Numbered from the stretch's first letter, positions 1-6,741 are shown. The stretch: 12,487 bases of DNA from an uncultured Eubacteriales bacterium (GCA_900547565.1 URHI01000053.1:1-12487); one strand, 5' to 3'. Notes: generated by a model not told the origin, from the letters alone. Made by a program: numbers and translations.

Positions 1-379
1 CTGCCGCTATAAGCTCTTCAAACATTGCCGACCCGATACCCAAGCCCCAGTATTTTTCAAGGATAGCGATGGCAAGTTCCGCTCTGTGGCAGGTCTTTTT
101 GTCCGTATGAAAAATAATATCACAATTGCCTGCTATCTCGCCGTCAACATAACATGTTATTTTCATGTCATTCTTGGAATCACGGCCGTTCTTTATCCAC
201 TTTTCCTCTCCTTCGACCGACGCCCCATCCCATTCTTCCGGGTAGCGCGCCAAAAATTCGGTCTCTCCGCAAGCACGCTTAATGTAATCAAGCATTTTTG
301 CTCCGTCGCCCGGTTCGGGGCTTTTCAATAATGCCGTCTTACCGTTTTTCAGCACAATCGTCTTTTCGTTAAATATCAT
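1..379 (-). CDS. GNAT-family N-acetyltransferase (3' end outside window)
   Basis: Predicted acetyl-CoA-dependent N-acyltransferase of unknown substrate, probably cytoplasmic. The first 126 residues are visible and the rest runs off the left edge. The acetyl-CoA binding signature sits at residues 102-120 (LAIAILEKYWGLGIGSAMF), with the GxGxG/A-type turn at G112-L-G114-I-G116, which is diagnostic of GNAT folds. It is preceded by the usual central strand DGEIAGNCDII (79-89). The ATG at 379-377 is preceded by GAGGATGATTTT, giving a plausible ribosome binding site. Related Clostridia proteins of this type are about 170-190 residues long (family knowledge), so roughly a third is missing here. It is transcribed from its own near-consensus promoter about 150 bp upstream, and lies downstream of the methyltransferase operon on the same strand. 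The family call is secure; the substrate cannot be told. Confidence 0.88.
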   Translation of the reverse strand, partial: MIFNEKTIVLKNGKTALLKSPEPGDGAKMLDYIKRACGETEFLARYPEEWDGASVEGEEKWIKNGRDSKNDMKITCYVDGEIAGNCDIIFHTDKKTCHRAELAIAILEKYWGLGIGSAMFEELIAA

Positions 380-480
380 AAAATCATCCTCACATTTCAA
401 TCAATTGAATTCAAGGCAGACCATATGTCACCATGTAAACTGCGTAAAAAGCCGGTTGGGAAAGCCTCCGACACGATAAA

Positions 481-518
481 CATTTTGTTATCAAAATGCC
501 GGATGTGTTTTTGTCCGG
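481..518 (-). other. Tandem hairpins in the GNAT leader
   Basis: Two adjacent inverted repeats lie inside the predicted ~150 nt GNAT leader. CATTTTG/CAAAATG (481-487 and 492-498) is a perfect 7 bp stem with a 4 nt loop. CCGGA/TCCGG (499-503 and 514-518) is a 5 bp stem with a 10 nt loop. No known riboswitch class was recognised and no T-run follows on the transcribed strand, so a terminator is unlikely. Apart from the promoter and these hairpins, nothing else was recognised in the gene-free stretch 380-678. Confidence 0.35.
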
Positions 519-538
519 TTAAATATATATTGATTGCC

Positions 539-567
539 ATTTTAACATCTCATAATAGCTTTGTCAA
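539..567 (-). promoter_or_regulatory. Promoter of the GNAT gene
   Basis: On the minus strand a perfect TTGACA (567-562) is followed after exactly 17 bp by TAAAAT (544-539). Transcription would begin near 532 and give a leader of about 150 nt before the GNAT start codon. This near-consensus vegetative promoter indicates that the GNAT gene is not solely dependent on read-through from the methyltransferase operon. Confidence 0.7.
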
Positions 568-678
568 GCTGTATTCAAGATATCCTACTTTCTTTCTAAC
601 ACCCCCGGCTTTGGCCGCTCCACCGCTTATATACATCCCTCGCCCTTATAAGCCGTTCCGAATAAGCGCCCCGCTCAC

Positions 679-1395
679 TTACTTTTTTCTCAATGTGATA
701 GAAATGAAGTTCAGATACCTGCCGCCCCCTGCCTGCATGGCTTTTCGGTCGCCGACAGCATACTCGTTGTCCTGTCGAAGCCAATCCTCCCACACTTCCT
801 CATTGCTTTCCATTTGTCTGACAGAGATAACTTCTGCGCCATGGCATGCATTCACCATATCCGTCCAATACGTGACATCGTGCATATAGTCAAGCTGCTC
901 CGGCGTCCATGACAGCAGCAGCTGCGGCGGGAGCCGGTCGTGGCAGTCCTTTTTCATACCCGGTATGGCAATATAGATATATCCACCGCTTTTAACAAAC
1001 GGCAGCAGCTTATCGTCCAGATACCGTGAGTCCCGGCCAAAATAATTGTAGGAATCGACACTTACTACGGCATCAAAGAAATCCTTTTCAAACGGCAGCT
1101 CCGTTGCATCTGCCTTAATCGGGATAATTTGGTCACCGCTTAGCCCCATAGAGCTGAAAAAGGCTCTGTTTTGCTCCGGATCGCTCCAAAGATCTGTTGC
1201 ATATACGGTAAAACCGTACTCTTTTGCAAGGAACACACTTGTCAGCCCCTGACCGCTTCCCAGGTCACATACAATACTTCCGTCCGGTATCATATGATGA
1301 AGCAGCAATTCTTCCGTCAGCTTGACAGGGTTAGGCCCCATTATTTTTTCCTGCAACGCAGGTACATCATATTTCAGGCTTTTAATATACTTCAT
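679..1395 (-). CDS. Class I SAM-dependent methyltransferase
   Basis: A full-length 238-residue methyltransferase that would move a methyl group from S-adenosylmethionine to an unknown acceptor in the cytoplasm. Motif I, the SAM-binding glycine loop, is DLGSGQG at 44-50. The acidic residue that usually contacts the SAM ribose is D68 in YATD. ADATELPF (95-102) and the following FFDAVVSVDS (106-115) fit motifs III/IV. The C-terminus (ESNEEVWEDWL, AVGDRKAMQAGGG) resembles a group of uncharacterised Clostridia methyltransferases recognised from family knowledge. The start ATG (1395-1393) overlaps the stop of the upstream RsgA-like gene in an ATGA arrangement, with AGAAAGG just upstream, so translation is probably coupled. 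It is the last gene of the TetR-controlled operon. No convincing terminator follows. The methyl acceptor is unknown; nothing here identifies it as an rRNA methylase. Confidence 0.9.
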   Translation of the reverse strand: MKYIKSLKYDVPALQEKIMGPNPVKLTEELLLHHMIPDGSIVCDLGSGQGLTSVFLAKEYGFTVYATDLWSDPEQNRAFFSSMGLSGDQIIPIKADATELPFEKDFFDAVVSVDSYNYFGRDSRYLDDKLLPFVKSGGYIYIAIPGMKKDCHDRLPPQLLLSWTPEQLDYMHDVTYWTDMVNACHGAEVISVRQMESNEEVWEDWLRQDNEYAVGDRKAMQAGGGRYLNFISITLRKK

Positions 1396-2465
1396 GTCCG
1401 ACCTTTCTGTTGTTTGTGATTATTTTTGTTGATTTTCGCAATGCTTTTGAATTTCTGCTTTTTCCGGGCAAGATAGTCTTCGGCATCCTGTGAGTACATA
1501 TCCTCATTTTTCAGCTTGCGGTATGAGCTTAGCCGGTCTGCCGACAGCTCTCCGTTTTCAATGGATTGCTGTACTGCACATCCGGGCTCACCGGAATGGG
1601 AGCAGTCCCGAAAGCGGCATTTGAGTGCAAGCGCTTCGATATCCGAAAATGTCCTGTCGATCCCCTCCCCGGAATCCCACATGCCAAGCTCGCGCATGCC
1701 CGGCGTATCAATCACCATGCCACCTCCCGGCAAAAGAATCAGCTCCCGATGTGTCGTCGTGTGACGCCCCTTATCATCGTTTCTCAGCCCGCCTGTGCAC
1801 AAACGTTCTTCGCCCAGCAGGCAGTTGATAAGTGTGGATTTTCCAACGCCGGATGAGCCGATGAACGCTACCGTCTTTCCGTTTGTAATGTATTTATAAA
1901 GCTGCTCACAGCCGTTTTGCTCCACAGCGCCTGTCACCAGAATATCTGCTCCGGCAGCAGCACACGATACTTCGGAGAGTCTGCCTGCCGTATCCGCGCA
2001 CAAGTCGGATTTTGTAAGTACTATGACAGGCACCGCGCCGCTCTCCCAGGCGATAGAGAGATAGCGTTCCATGCGGCGCAGGTTAAAATCCCTATTCAGG
2101 GACATGCACAGAAATACCGTATCAATATTCGCCGCTATCACCTGCTCCTGCCGGGCGGCTCCGGCAGCCTTGCGTATAAAGCAGCTTCTGCGGTCAAGAA
2201 TATGCCGAATAACAGCATTGCCGCCGCCCTCATTCCAGTCGACCATAACAAAATCCCCGACCGCCGGATATTCTGAGAGCTTTTTTACCTCATAATGAAA
2301 TTTTCCGCATACCTCTCCCGATTTCTCGCCCCGCTCAGAAACCAACCGGTAAATTCCTTTTTGCTGCGAAATGATCCTGCTTACAGTCAGCCCTATAAAA
2401 TCTTCGGCTGAGCGGGCAAATGACTCAGACAGGCCGTATTGTTTCATGTCAATTTTGTTTTTCAT
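1392..2465 (-). CDS. rsgA: RsgA-type small ribosomal subunit GTPase (circularly permuted)
   Basis: Circularly permuted GTPase of the RsgA/YjeQ family, which checks late 30S subunit maturation and is linked to starvation and ribosome hibernation (family knowledge). With the start at 2465 it has 357 residues. An N-terminal extension and OB-fold region (about 1-95) come first. The permuted G motifs follow: G4 TKSD at 151-154, G1 GSSGVGKST at 203-211, G2 region GRHTTTH at 233-239, and G3 DTPGMREL at 253-260. The C-terminal zinc-binding cluster is C283, C288, H290 and C296. It is longer than the classic ~300-residue housekeeping RsgA and resembles the second, longer paralog often found in Firmicutes. 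ATG 2465 was chosen because GAGAGGG lies 11 nt upstream; a farther in-frame ATG at 2498 and a closer one at 2447 have weaker context. It overlaps the end of the TetR gene by 17 bp and the methyltransferase start by 4 bp. Confidence 0.92.
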   Translation of the reverse strand: MKNKIDMKQYGLSESFARSAEDFIGLTVSRIISQQKGIYRLVSERGEKSGEVCGKFHYEVKKLSEYPAVGDFVMVDWNEGGGNAVIRHILDRRSCFIRKAAGAARQEQVIAANIDTVFLCMSLNRDFNLRRMERYLSIAWESGAVPVIVLTKSDLCADTAGRLSEVSCAAAGADILVTGAVEQNGCEQLYKYITNGKTVAFIGSSGVGKSTLINCLLGEERLCTGGLRNDDKGRHTTTHRELILLPGGGMVIDTPGMRELGMWDSGEGIDRTFSDIEALALKCRFRDCSHSGEPGCAVQQSIENGELSADRLSSYRKLKNEDMYSQDAEDYLARKKQKFKSIAKINKNNHKQQKGRT

Positions 2466-3099
2466 ATGTTTCTTTTCCCTCTCCCGGCTCCGCAACATGA
2501 CACCGAAAAAAACGCCCGATATGCTTTTTGAGTATTTCAGTCAAATTATCGCCTTCCCCGGTTGCGTCATACATGTTTATCAGCAGCAAAAACGGCGCGT
2601 AAAACTCAAATGCCAGCTGCCGGGCATCGTCTTTCCTCAACACGCCCTTTTTCATCAGCTCACGAAACACATCCTCCATATATGCAACCGGCCCGGAAGT
2701 GATACAGCCGTGATAAAGCTCTGCCATTTCCGCACTGCGGTATTGTTCCAGCGCCAGCATTTTGCGCAGGTGCGAAGCAAAATCGTCCTCTGTCCAGAAT
2801 CTGAACTGCTCAACCGTAAACCTTTCTATGCTTGCCAAAGACGTATTTTCATATTGCCCGGGCTGTTGCTCATATGTGTCAACCGGCATATTATATTCCC
2901 TTGAGCGCTCCGCGTCGGTCTGATACATTCTTTCCACTATACTGTCAAAAATATCACGCTTGTTTTTATAATGCCGGTACAATGCCCCTTTTGTTATGCC
3001 AAGCTCGCCCGCAATAGCGCTTACCGACACGGCCTCATAGCCGTCCCGCGCAAACAAGTGCAGCGCCGTTATCAGGATCTGTTCTTTGGTATCAGTCAT
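2449..3099 (-). CDS. TetR/AcrR-family transcriptional regulator
   Basis: A 216-residue one-component repressor. The N-terminal TetR helix-turn-helix spans about residues 5-52, with the recognition segment GITKGALYRHYKNK (34-47) being the classic TetR signature. The remaining ~160 residues would form the helical ligand-binding and dimer domain; the ligand is unknown. The ATG at 3099 is preferred over an in-frame TTG at 3117 because GGGAGG sits 8 nt upstream of it. It is the first gene of an operon with the RsgA-like GTPase and the methyltransferase, and its coding end overlaps the next gene. Its promoter spacer is filled by a palindrome and a second palindrome lies at the expected start of transcription. 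It therefore very probably represses its own operon, with derepression raising the GTPase and methyltransferase together. Confidence 0.92.
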   Translation of the reverse strand: MTDTKEQILITALHLFARDGYEAVSVSAIAGELGITKGALYRHYKNKRDIFDSIVERMYQTDAERSREYNMPVDTYEQQPGQYENTSLASIERFTVEQFRFWTEDDFASHLRKMLALEQYRSAEMAELYHGCITSGPVAYMEDVFRELMKKGVLRKDDARQLAFEFYAPFLLLINMYDATGEGDNLTEILKKHIGRFFRCHVAEPGEGKETYEKQN

Positions 3100-3115
3100 T
3101 TTGCCTGCCTCCCAC

Positions 3116-3160
3116 AAGTAAACTGTCGTTTACTTATATTATAGTAAACGCTCGTTTACT
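3116..3160. promoter_or_regulatory. Double palindromic operator for the TetR regulator
   Basis: Two related inverted repeats flank and overlap the promoter. The first is AAGTAAAC-TGTC-GTTTACTT at 3116-3135, a 20 bp site with 8 bp perfect arms. The second is AGTAAACG-CT-CGTTTACT at 3143-3160, an 18 bp site with 8 bp arms. Both share GTAAAC/GTTTAC half-sites and their centres are 26 bp apart. The upstream one fills the promoter spacer and the downstream one covers the probable start of transcription. This is typical of TetR-family operators. Binding by the adjacent TetR protein is inferred. Confidence 0.82.
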
Positions 3161-3166
3161 TGTCAA
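3138..3166 (-). promoter_or_regulatory. Consensus promoter of the TetR operon
   Basis: On the minus strand a perfect -35 TTGACA (3166-3161) and a perfect -10 TATAAT (3143-3138) are separated by exactly 17 bp. Such an exact match predicts very strong basal activity, which fits a promoter designed to be shut by a repressor. The 17 bp spacer coincides with one of the two operator palindromes. Confidence 0.85.
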
Positions 3167-3270
3167 GTGATATACAATAAATGAGCGGTTTTTTATGTGA
3201 AATTGCTGTCTGAGCAGTCTTTACGATGCCGCGGTTTTGGGCGGATGCTGTAAAATGATGCCGGTTTTGC

Positions 3271-3299
3271 TTGACAAGTTACCGCTGCGCAACTATAAT
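3271..3299 (+). promoter_or_regulatory. Consensus promoter of the YbaK-family gene
   Basis: A perfect TTGACA (3271-3276) is followed after 17 bp by a perfect TATAAT (3294-3299). Transcription should start near 3306, giving a leader of about 120 nt. The flanks (AGT after the -35, AC before and ATAA after the -10) match the divergent TetR-operon promoter, but the perfect operator palindrome is absent from this spacer. Confidence 0.82.
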
Positions 3300-3424
3300 A
3301 TAAATAATTCTCAGATAAATATAGTAATTTCAAGGCAGATCGCATTAAAGTCGACAAAGAAAGTATCCAGAAGCATTGTAAGGTGAGCCTGATGCGTAAC
3401 GCCCGGTGATAAGGAGACGCCAAT

Positions 3425-3928
3425 ATGGCAATTGAAAAGGTCAAAGAATTTTTTAAAAACTATGGTATAGAAAACCGTGTCAAAGAATTGGAAGTATCCA
3501 GCGCAACGGTGGAGCTTGCCGCCCATGCCTTGGGGTGCGCGCCCTGCCGGATCGCAAAAACACTTTCGTTTATGGTGAACGGAAGTCCTATCTTGATCGT
3601 AGCCGCAGGTGACGCAAAGGTTGACAACCCCAAGTACAAATCTCAATTCGGAACGAAAGCCAAAATGCTGACTCCGGAGGAAGCGGAAACGCTGATAGGC
3701 CACGCCGTAGGCGGTGTCTGCCCATTTGCAGTCAATGAGGGTGTTACCGTCTATCTGGATGAATCTCTGAAAAGATTTGAAACCGTATTCCCCGCCTGCG
3801 GAAGCAGCAACAGCGCCATTGAGCTGACGATTGAAGAACTGGAGAAATATTCCGGATTTACGGCGTGGATCAATGTTTGCAAGGGGTGGGACGAAACAAA
3901 TGCAGCCTCAGCCGAGTCCGACAAATAA
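3425..3928 (+). CDS. YbaK/EbsC-family aminoacyl-tRNA deacylase
   Basis: A 167-residue stand-alone editing-domain protein of the YbaK/EbsC/ProX family. Members hydrolyse wrongly charged aminoacyl-tRNAs, such as Cys- or Ala-tRNA(Pro), in the cytoplasm (family knowledge). The conserved lysine of the active site is K45 in IAKTLSF (43-49). The glycine-rich GGVCPF segment is at 96-101 and the C-terminal family block GSSNSAIELTIEEL at 126-139. Length matches the family (150-170). AAGGAG at 3411-3416 sits 8 nt before the ATG. It is monocistronic with a strong promoter, divergent from the TetR operon. Which tRNA it edits cannot be decided from the sequence, so no gene symbol is assigned. Confidence 0.88.
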   Translation: MAIEKVKEFFKNYGIENRVKELEVSSATVELAAHALGCAPCRIAKTLSFMVNGSPILIVAAGDAKVDNPKYKSQFGTKAKMLTPEEAETLIGHAVGGVCPFAVNEGVTVYLDESLKRFETVFPACGSSNSAIELTIEELEKYSGFTAWINVCKGWDETNAASAESDK

Positions 3929-4318
3929 TTGTGGATAAAAAGAGGAACAATCCGATCGTAATATCAGTATCATTGATATCGTCGATTTTGATATGGAGCA
4001 CATTCCGTCTTTTATCAGAAATTTACAAAAATAAGAGGTGGCAGACAATTCAAGTCAAGAGGCTTGAACAACAACTGTTTTAACATTGAGCTTTTTGACA
4101 GCAATAAAAAGTAGCATACAAAAAACGTAAATGAGAAAAACATTTTTATGGGCGAAGTAATTATAAACCTCAAGAAATCTTTATCTGGCTTGGATTATGC
4201 TTTACCAAAAATGCTGTATTCCATCTTATCTGTTTTTACATAGCAGTATCGTGTTGACGGCAAATCCAATGTCTAACTACAACAACAAAAATGAAATTTG
4301 TGAAAAGGGAGAGCAACA
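3929..4318. other. AT-rich gene-free stretch with a possible gene remnant
   Basis: This 390 bp gap is more AT-rich than its surroundings and has no convincing gene. One frame, open from 3939 to the stop at 4032-4034, reads like the C-terminal tail of a protein (ISIIDIVDFDMEHIPSFIRN followed by LQK) but has no usable start. Another frame holds a 31-residue ORF (MGEVIINLKKSL..., start 4149, stop at 4242-4244) without a ribosome binding site. These may be decay products of a lost gene. A weak TTGACG at 4253-4258 lies upstream of the next gene, with only a poor -10 partner. No terminator was recognised for the YbaK-family gene. Confidence 0.35.
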
Positions 4319-5479
4319 ATGAGTAAATGGGTTGCAGGCTGGGGAGGCTCTATTTCTGTTATCGCACAAAGTCAGGCTGAATACTTCAAAGATTTAACAG
4401 TACGAAATATCTTCTTTCCGACAATGAACGGAACAAAAGTAAGACTTCATTTTTCAAACCAATATGGCGATGAGGATGCGCTGATCGACAAGGTGATCCT
4501 TTCGGTTAGTCTTGGCGCAGACAGGGTTGATGTTACGAAAAATACTACTGTGACATTTGACGGTAAAACAGCACTTTTTCTTCCGGCAGGTGTCGGCGAT
4601 GTCGTATCCGATCCGATAGATTTCGAGATCTCTGCGGGACAGGAATTTTCGGTGAGTATGTATTTTGCAGGAATGACGAAAATGATGACCGGTTTTTCTA
4701 TGAGCGGAGGACCGTACATTAAAAAGTACTTTGGCAGCGGAGATTACGCAACCGCCGAAAGTTTCCCTCTGGAGGTCTACGGAGAAAACGGTTCTTATCT
4801 CTTCTTGCATACAATTGATTTTTACACTGAGGATGATTGCCATGCTATTGTCGCATTCGGTGATTCGATTACGGCGCTTCATTGGCCGGATTGCTTAGCT
4901 CATAGAATCTTTGATATGGGAATCCGGAATACGTCGATTATTCGTAAGGCAATACCGGGAGGGCGTGTGCTTCGCGACTACACATACCGTATTAAGAAGC
5001 ATTGGGGTGAAGCCGGTATCACTCGATTCGAAAGGGATATCTCCCATGCGGGGGTCGACAGAGTGTATATTCTTCACGGAATTAACGATATAATCCATCC
5101 CCATGTCAATAACCGTTTTTGTCCTTATGAATATCTTCCCACATCTGAGGAACTTATCAACAACGGATTCCGAAAGTACATTGAAATAGCGCACAAGCAC
5201 AGACTCAAGGTATATATTGCGACGATCCTGCCGACTCCGAGGACATTGATTGATGACGGAATACGAGAAAAGATTCGTTCGGAGATAAACGAATGGATAA
5301 GAACAACCGACGAAATAGACGGGGTGCTTGATTTTGATCTTGCAATCCGCGATCCGGAGGATCCGAATGACCTGTTGCCTGAATATGACTGCGGAGATCA
5401 CGTTCATCCCAACTTCAAAGGAGCGCTCTGTCTTGCGGAAAGTATTCCAGAGGAATATTTCCGGAATGATGTTAAGTGA
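4319..5479 (+). CDS. SGNH/GDSL-family hydrolase (esterase-like)
   Basis: A 386-residue serine hydrolase with an N-terminal beta-rich module and a C-terminal SGNH domain. The N-terminal part (about 4-165) has the pattern seen in two-domain GDSL esterases: DLTVRNIFFPTMNGTKVRLH (25-44) followed by FSNQYG. The SGNH blocks are GDS (181-183, nucleophile S183), a glycine in AIPGG (211-215) for the oxyanion hole, GIND (254-257, N256), and DHVHP (360-364) holding catalytic D360 and H363. All catalytic residues are present, so it should be active on an ester, possibly a carbohydrate or lipid acyl ester. Many relatives are secreted, but no signal peptide or membrane segment is visible here, so it is probably cytoplasmic. 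The AAAGGGAGAG site at 4304-4313 supports the ATG. Codon use is more AT-rich than in the genes to the right. Confidence 0.87.
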   Translation: MSKWVAGWGGSISVIAQSQAEYFKDLTVRNIFFPTMNGTKVRLHFSNQYGDEDALIDKVILSVSLGADRVDVTKNTTVTFDGKTALFLPAGVGDVVSDPIDFEISAGQEFSVSMYFAGMTKMMTGFSMSGGPYIKKYFGSGDYATAESFPLEVYGENGSYLFLHTIDFYTEDDCHAIVAFGDSITALHWPDCLAHRIFDMGIRNTSIIRKAIPGGRVLRDYTYRIKKHWGEAGITRFERDISHAGVDRVYILHGINDIIHPHVNNRFCPYEYLPTSEELINNGFRKYIEIAHKHRLKVYIATILPTPRTLIDDGIREKIRSEINEWIRTTDEIDGVLDFDLAIRDPEDPNDLLPEYDCGDHVHPNFKGALCLAESIPEEYFRNDVK

Positions 5480-5480
5480 T

Positions 5481-5498
5481 TCCGGCTTCACAACCGGA
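5481..5498 (+). terminator. Weak hairpin just after the SGNH hydrolase stop
   Basis: TCCGG (5481-5485) pairs with CCGGA (5494-5498) around an 8 nt loop, beginning 2 nt after the stop codon and followed by TTTTG. The stem is short, so this is at best a minor terminator ahead of the strong one at 5634-5672. Confidence 0.35.
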
Positions 5499-5633
5499 TT
5501 TTGAACCAAGTTTATTACGGGATAAATAATTCTGAAAGCTCAAAACAAATGTTGCTGTTGCACTAAGCCTTAATCACCAAAGAAAGAAATCGTTCTTTAC
5601 AGAAAATGGATTGAACGGTTTCTTTCGGGTTCA

Positions 5634-5672
5634 AAAAACGGCATAAACGCGAAAAACGTTTATGCCGTTTTT
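5634..5672. terminator. Strong bidirectional rho-independent terminator
   Basis: A perfect 16 bp inverted repeat (5634-5649 with 5657-5672) has the core ACGGCATAAACG and a 7 nt loop CGAAAAA. A-rich sequence on the left and T-rich sequence on the right give a U-tract in either direction. It sits between the convergent SGNH hydrolase and AraC genes and should serve both. Confidence 0.9.
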
Positions 5673-5710
5673 GATTTTTACAGGCTGATATCAGTCTCCT
5701 GCTTTGCTGT

Positions 5711-6589
5711 TCACTTTTTTCTGACTGCCCGCAGTTCAATATAGCCGCGTGCGCCGCGTGGCTCCAGTTGAATACGGGGGTTATCATCATCCCACTGATA
5801 CCCGATCACCGAAGGATCGTAGCGGTTCATAGCCTGCTGAACCGCCGAGATGGCATCGCAATAGTCCTCCTCGGCAAAGGGTTCGCCCTGAAACATCAGA
5901 TAGTCAGCCGCCGGAAGGTCAATAACATCAAAACCCTCCGGCACCGGACCGGTGTAGTCGGAGCTGACCTCAACTCCCTGAACATAGGTGGACGTGCCCG
6001 GCTTTTTGTACTTCTCCGGCAACCAAAGACAGACCGGCTCTCCGCAGAGCGAATCCATGCTGAGCAATGTGCCCCACACGTCGCAGCCGACCTCTTCGCA
6101 ATAAGGAAAATAGTCTTCCGCCTTGATACCGCGGCGGCAGATTACCTTGTGCGCAGGCTTATGAACGACCTGAATAAAAATGTTTTTTGTGTTTTTCACA
6201 GTTGTGTTATCCTTTCTGAGTGCTCTGAATTTTGCACCGTAAGGGACGAAAAGCGTGATCGGAACAGGATTCTCTGCATATGCGCCGGGGCACATGCCGA
6301 ATTCTCTCACAAACGCCCGTGTGTAACCGTCTACACTGCCGAAACCAAGCTCAAACGCCACATCGGTAACGCGGCAGTCTTCGTTTTTCAATCGGAGAGC
6401 CGACCGGCTCAGGCGCAGGCGTCGGATATAATCGGCAGGCGTGTATCCGGTGTGAAGCTGAAACAGCCGATAGCAATACCACGGCGAAAAAAGCGCGGCG
6501 CGGGCAAGCTCCGACAGGCTGATCTTCTCATATAAATGCGCCTCAATATAGTCCTGCATCCGCTGTACTGCCAGGATCTGCTCCGTCAT
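5711..6589 (-). CDS. AraC-family regulator with GyrI-like effector domain
   Basis: A 292-residue transcriptional regulator. Residues 5-106 form the AraC double helix-turn-helix, including SLSELARAALFSPWYCYRLF (24-43) and the second signature CRVTDVAFELGFGSVDGYTR (72-91). A short linker (107-135) leads to a GyrI-like small-molecule binding domain at about 137-289, starting FIQVVHKPAHKVICRRG and ending GYIELRAVRK. This order, DNA-binding first and effector domain last, is shared by Rob and many Clostridia regulators that sense amphipathic compounds or drugs (family knowledge). AGGAGG 7 nt before the ATG supports the start. It lies downstream of the MBL-fold gene on the same strand after a 170 bp gap, with a candidate promoter of its own. 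Targets and ligand are unknown. Confidence 0.92.
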   Translation of the reverse strand: MTEQILAVQRMQDYIEAHLYEKISLSELARAALFSPWYCYRLFQLHTGYTPADYIRRLRLSRSALRLKNEDCRVTDVAFELGFGSVDGYTRAFVREFGMCPGAYAENPVPITLFVPYGAKFRALRKDNTTVKNTKNIFIQVVHKPAHKVICRRGIKAEDYFPYCEEVGCDVWGTLLSMDSLCGEPVCLWLPEKYKKPGTSTYVQGVEVSSDYTGPVPEGFDVIDLPAADYLMFQGEPFAEEDYCDAISAVQQAMNRYDPSVIGYQWDDDNPRIQLEPRGARGYIELRAVRKK

Positions 6590-6616
6590 GCTCTCGCCTC
6601 CTCACTTAGCGTATTC

Positions 6617-6622
6617 AGTATA
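6617..6622 (-). promoter_or_regulatory. Candidate -10 element for the AraC-family gene
   Basis: On the minus strand TATACT (6622-6617) lies about 28 bp upstream of the AraC start codon, preceded by GTGG. No good -35 hexamer is present at 16-18 bp, so this may be an activator-dependent promoter. Confidence 0.4.
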
Positions 6623-6726
6623 CCACAACGGCAGAAAAACCGCTCGACTTTTTTTGCCTTTCTGTTAAGCAGCCGCGAAGGAACACAAGTGCCGGTAATG
6701 CGCATCTCAGATGACATCCGATTTGC

Positions 6727-6741
6727 CCGTTGCAACAACGG
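6727..6741 (-). other. Small hairpin downstream of the MBL-fold gene
   Basis: CCGTTG (6727-6732) and CAACGG (6736-6741) form a perfect 6 bp inverted repeat with a 3 nt loop, about 19 bp after the MBL-fold gene stop. There is no T-run after it on the transcribed strand, so it may stabilise the mRNA end but is not a typical terminator. Confidence 0.3.

Noticed and set aside
625..653. Inverted repeat GCTTATA-N15-TATAAGC after the methyltransferase gene, considered as a terminator
   Set aside because: The stem is AT-rich, the loop is long and no T-run follows on the transcribed strand.
596..793. Minus-strand frame coding DVYKRW, similar to the peptide produced by a sequencing-adaptor sequence
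   Set aside because: The DNA (GATGTATATAAGCGGTGG) differs at several positions from the transposase adaptor end, so it is a chance similarity rather than adaptor contamination.
5768..6535. Long open frame (about 255 codons) on the plus strand opposite the AraC-family gene
   Set aside because: It is antisense to a gene with clear AraC and GyrI-like domains, its product has no recognisable domain, and it has no good ribosome binding site.
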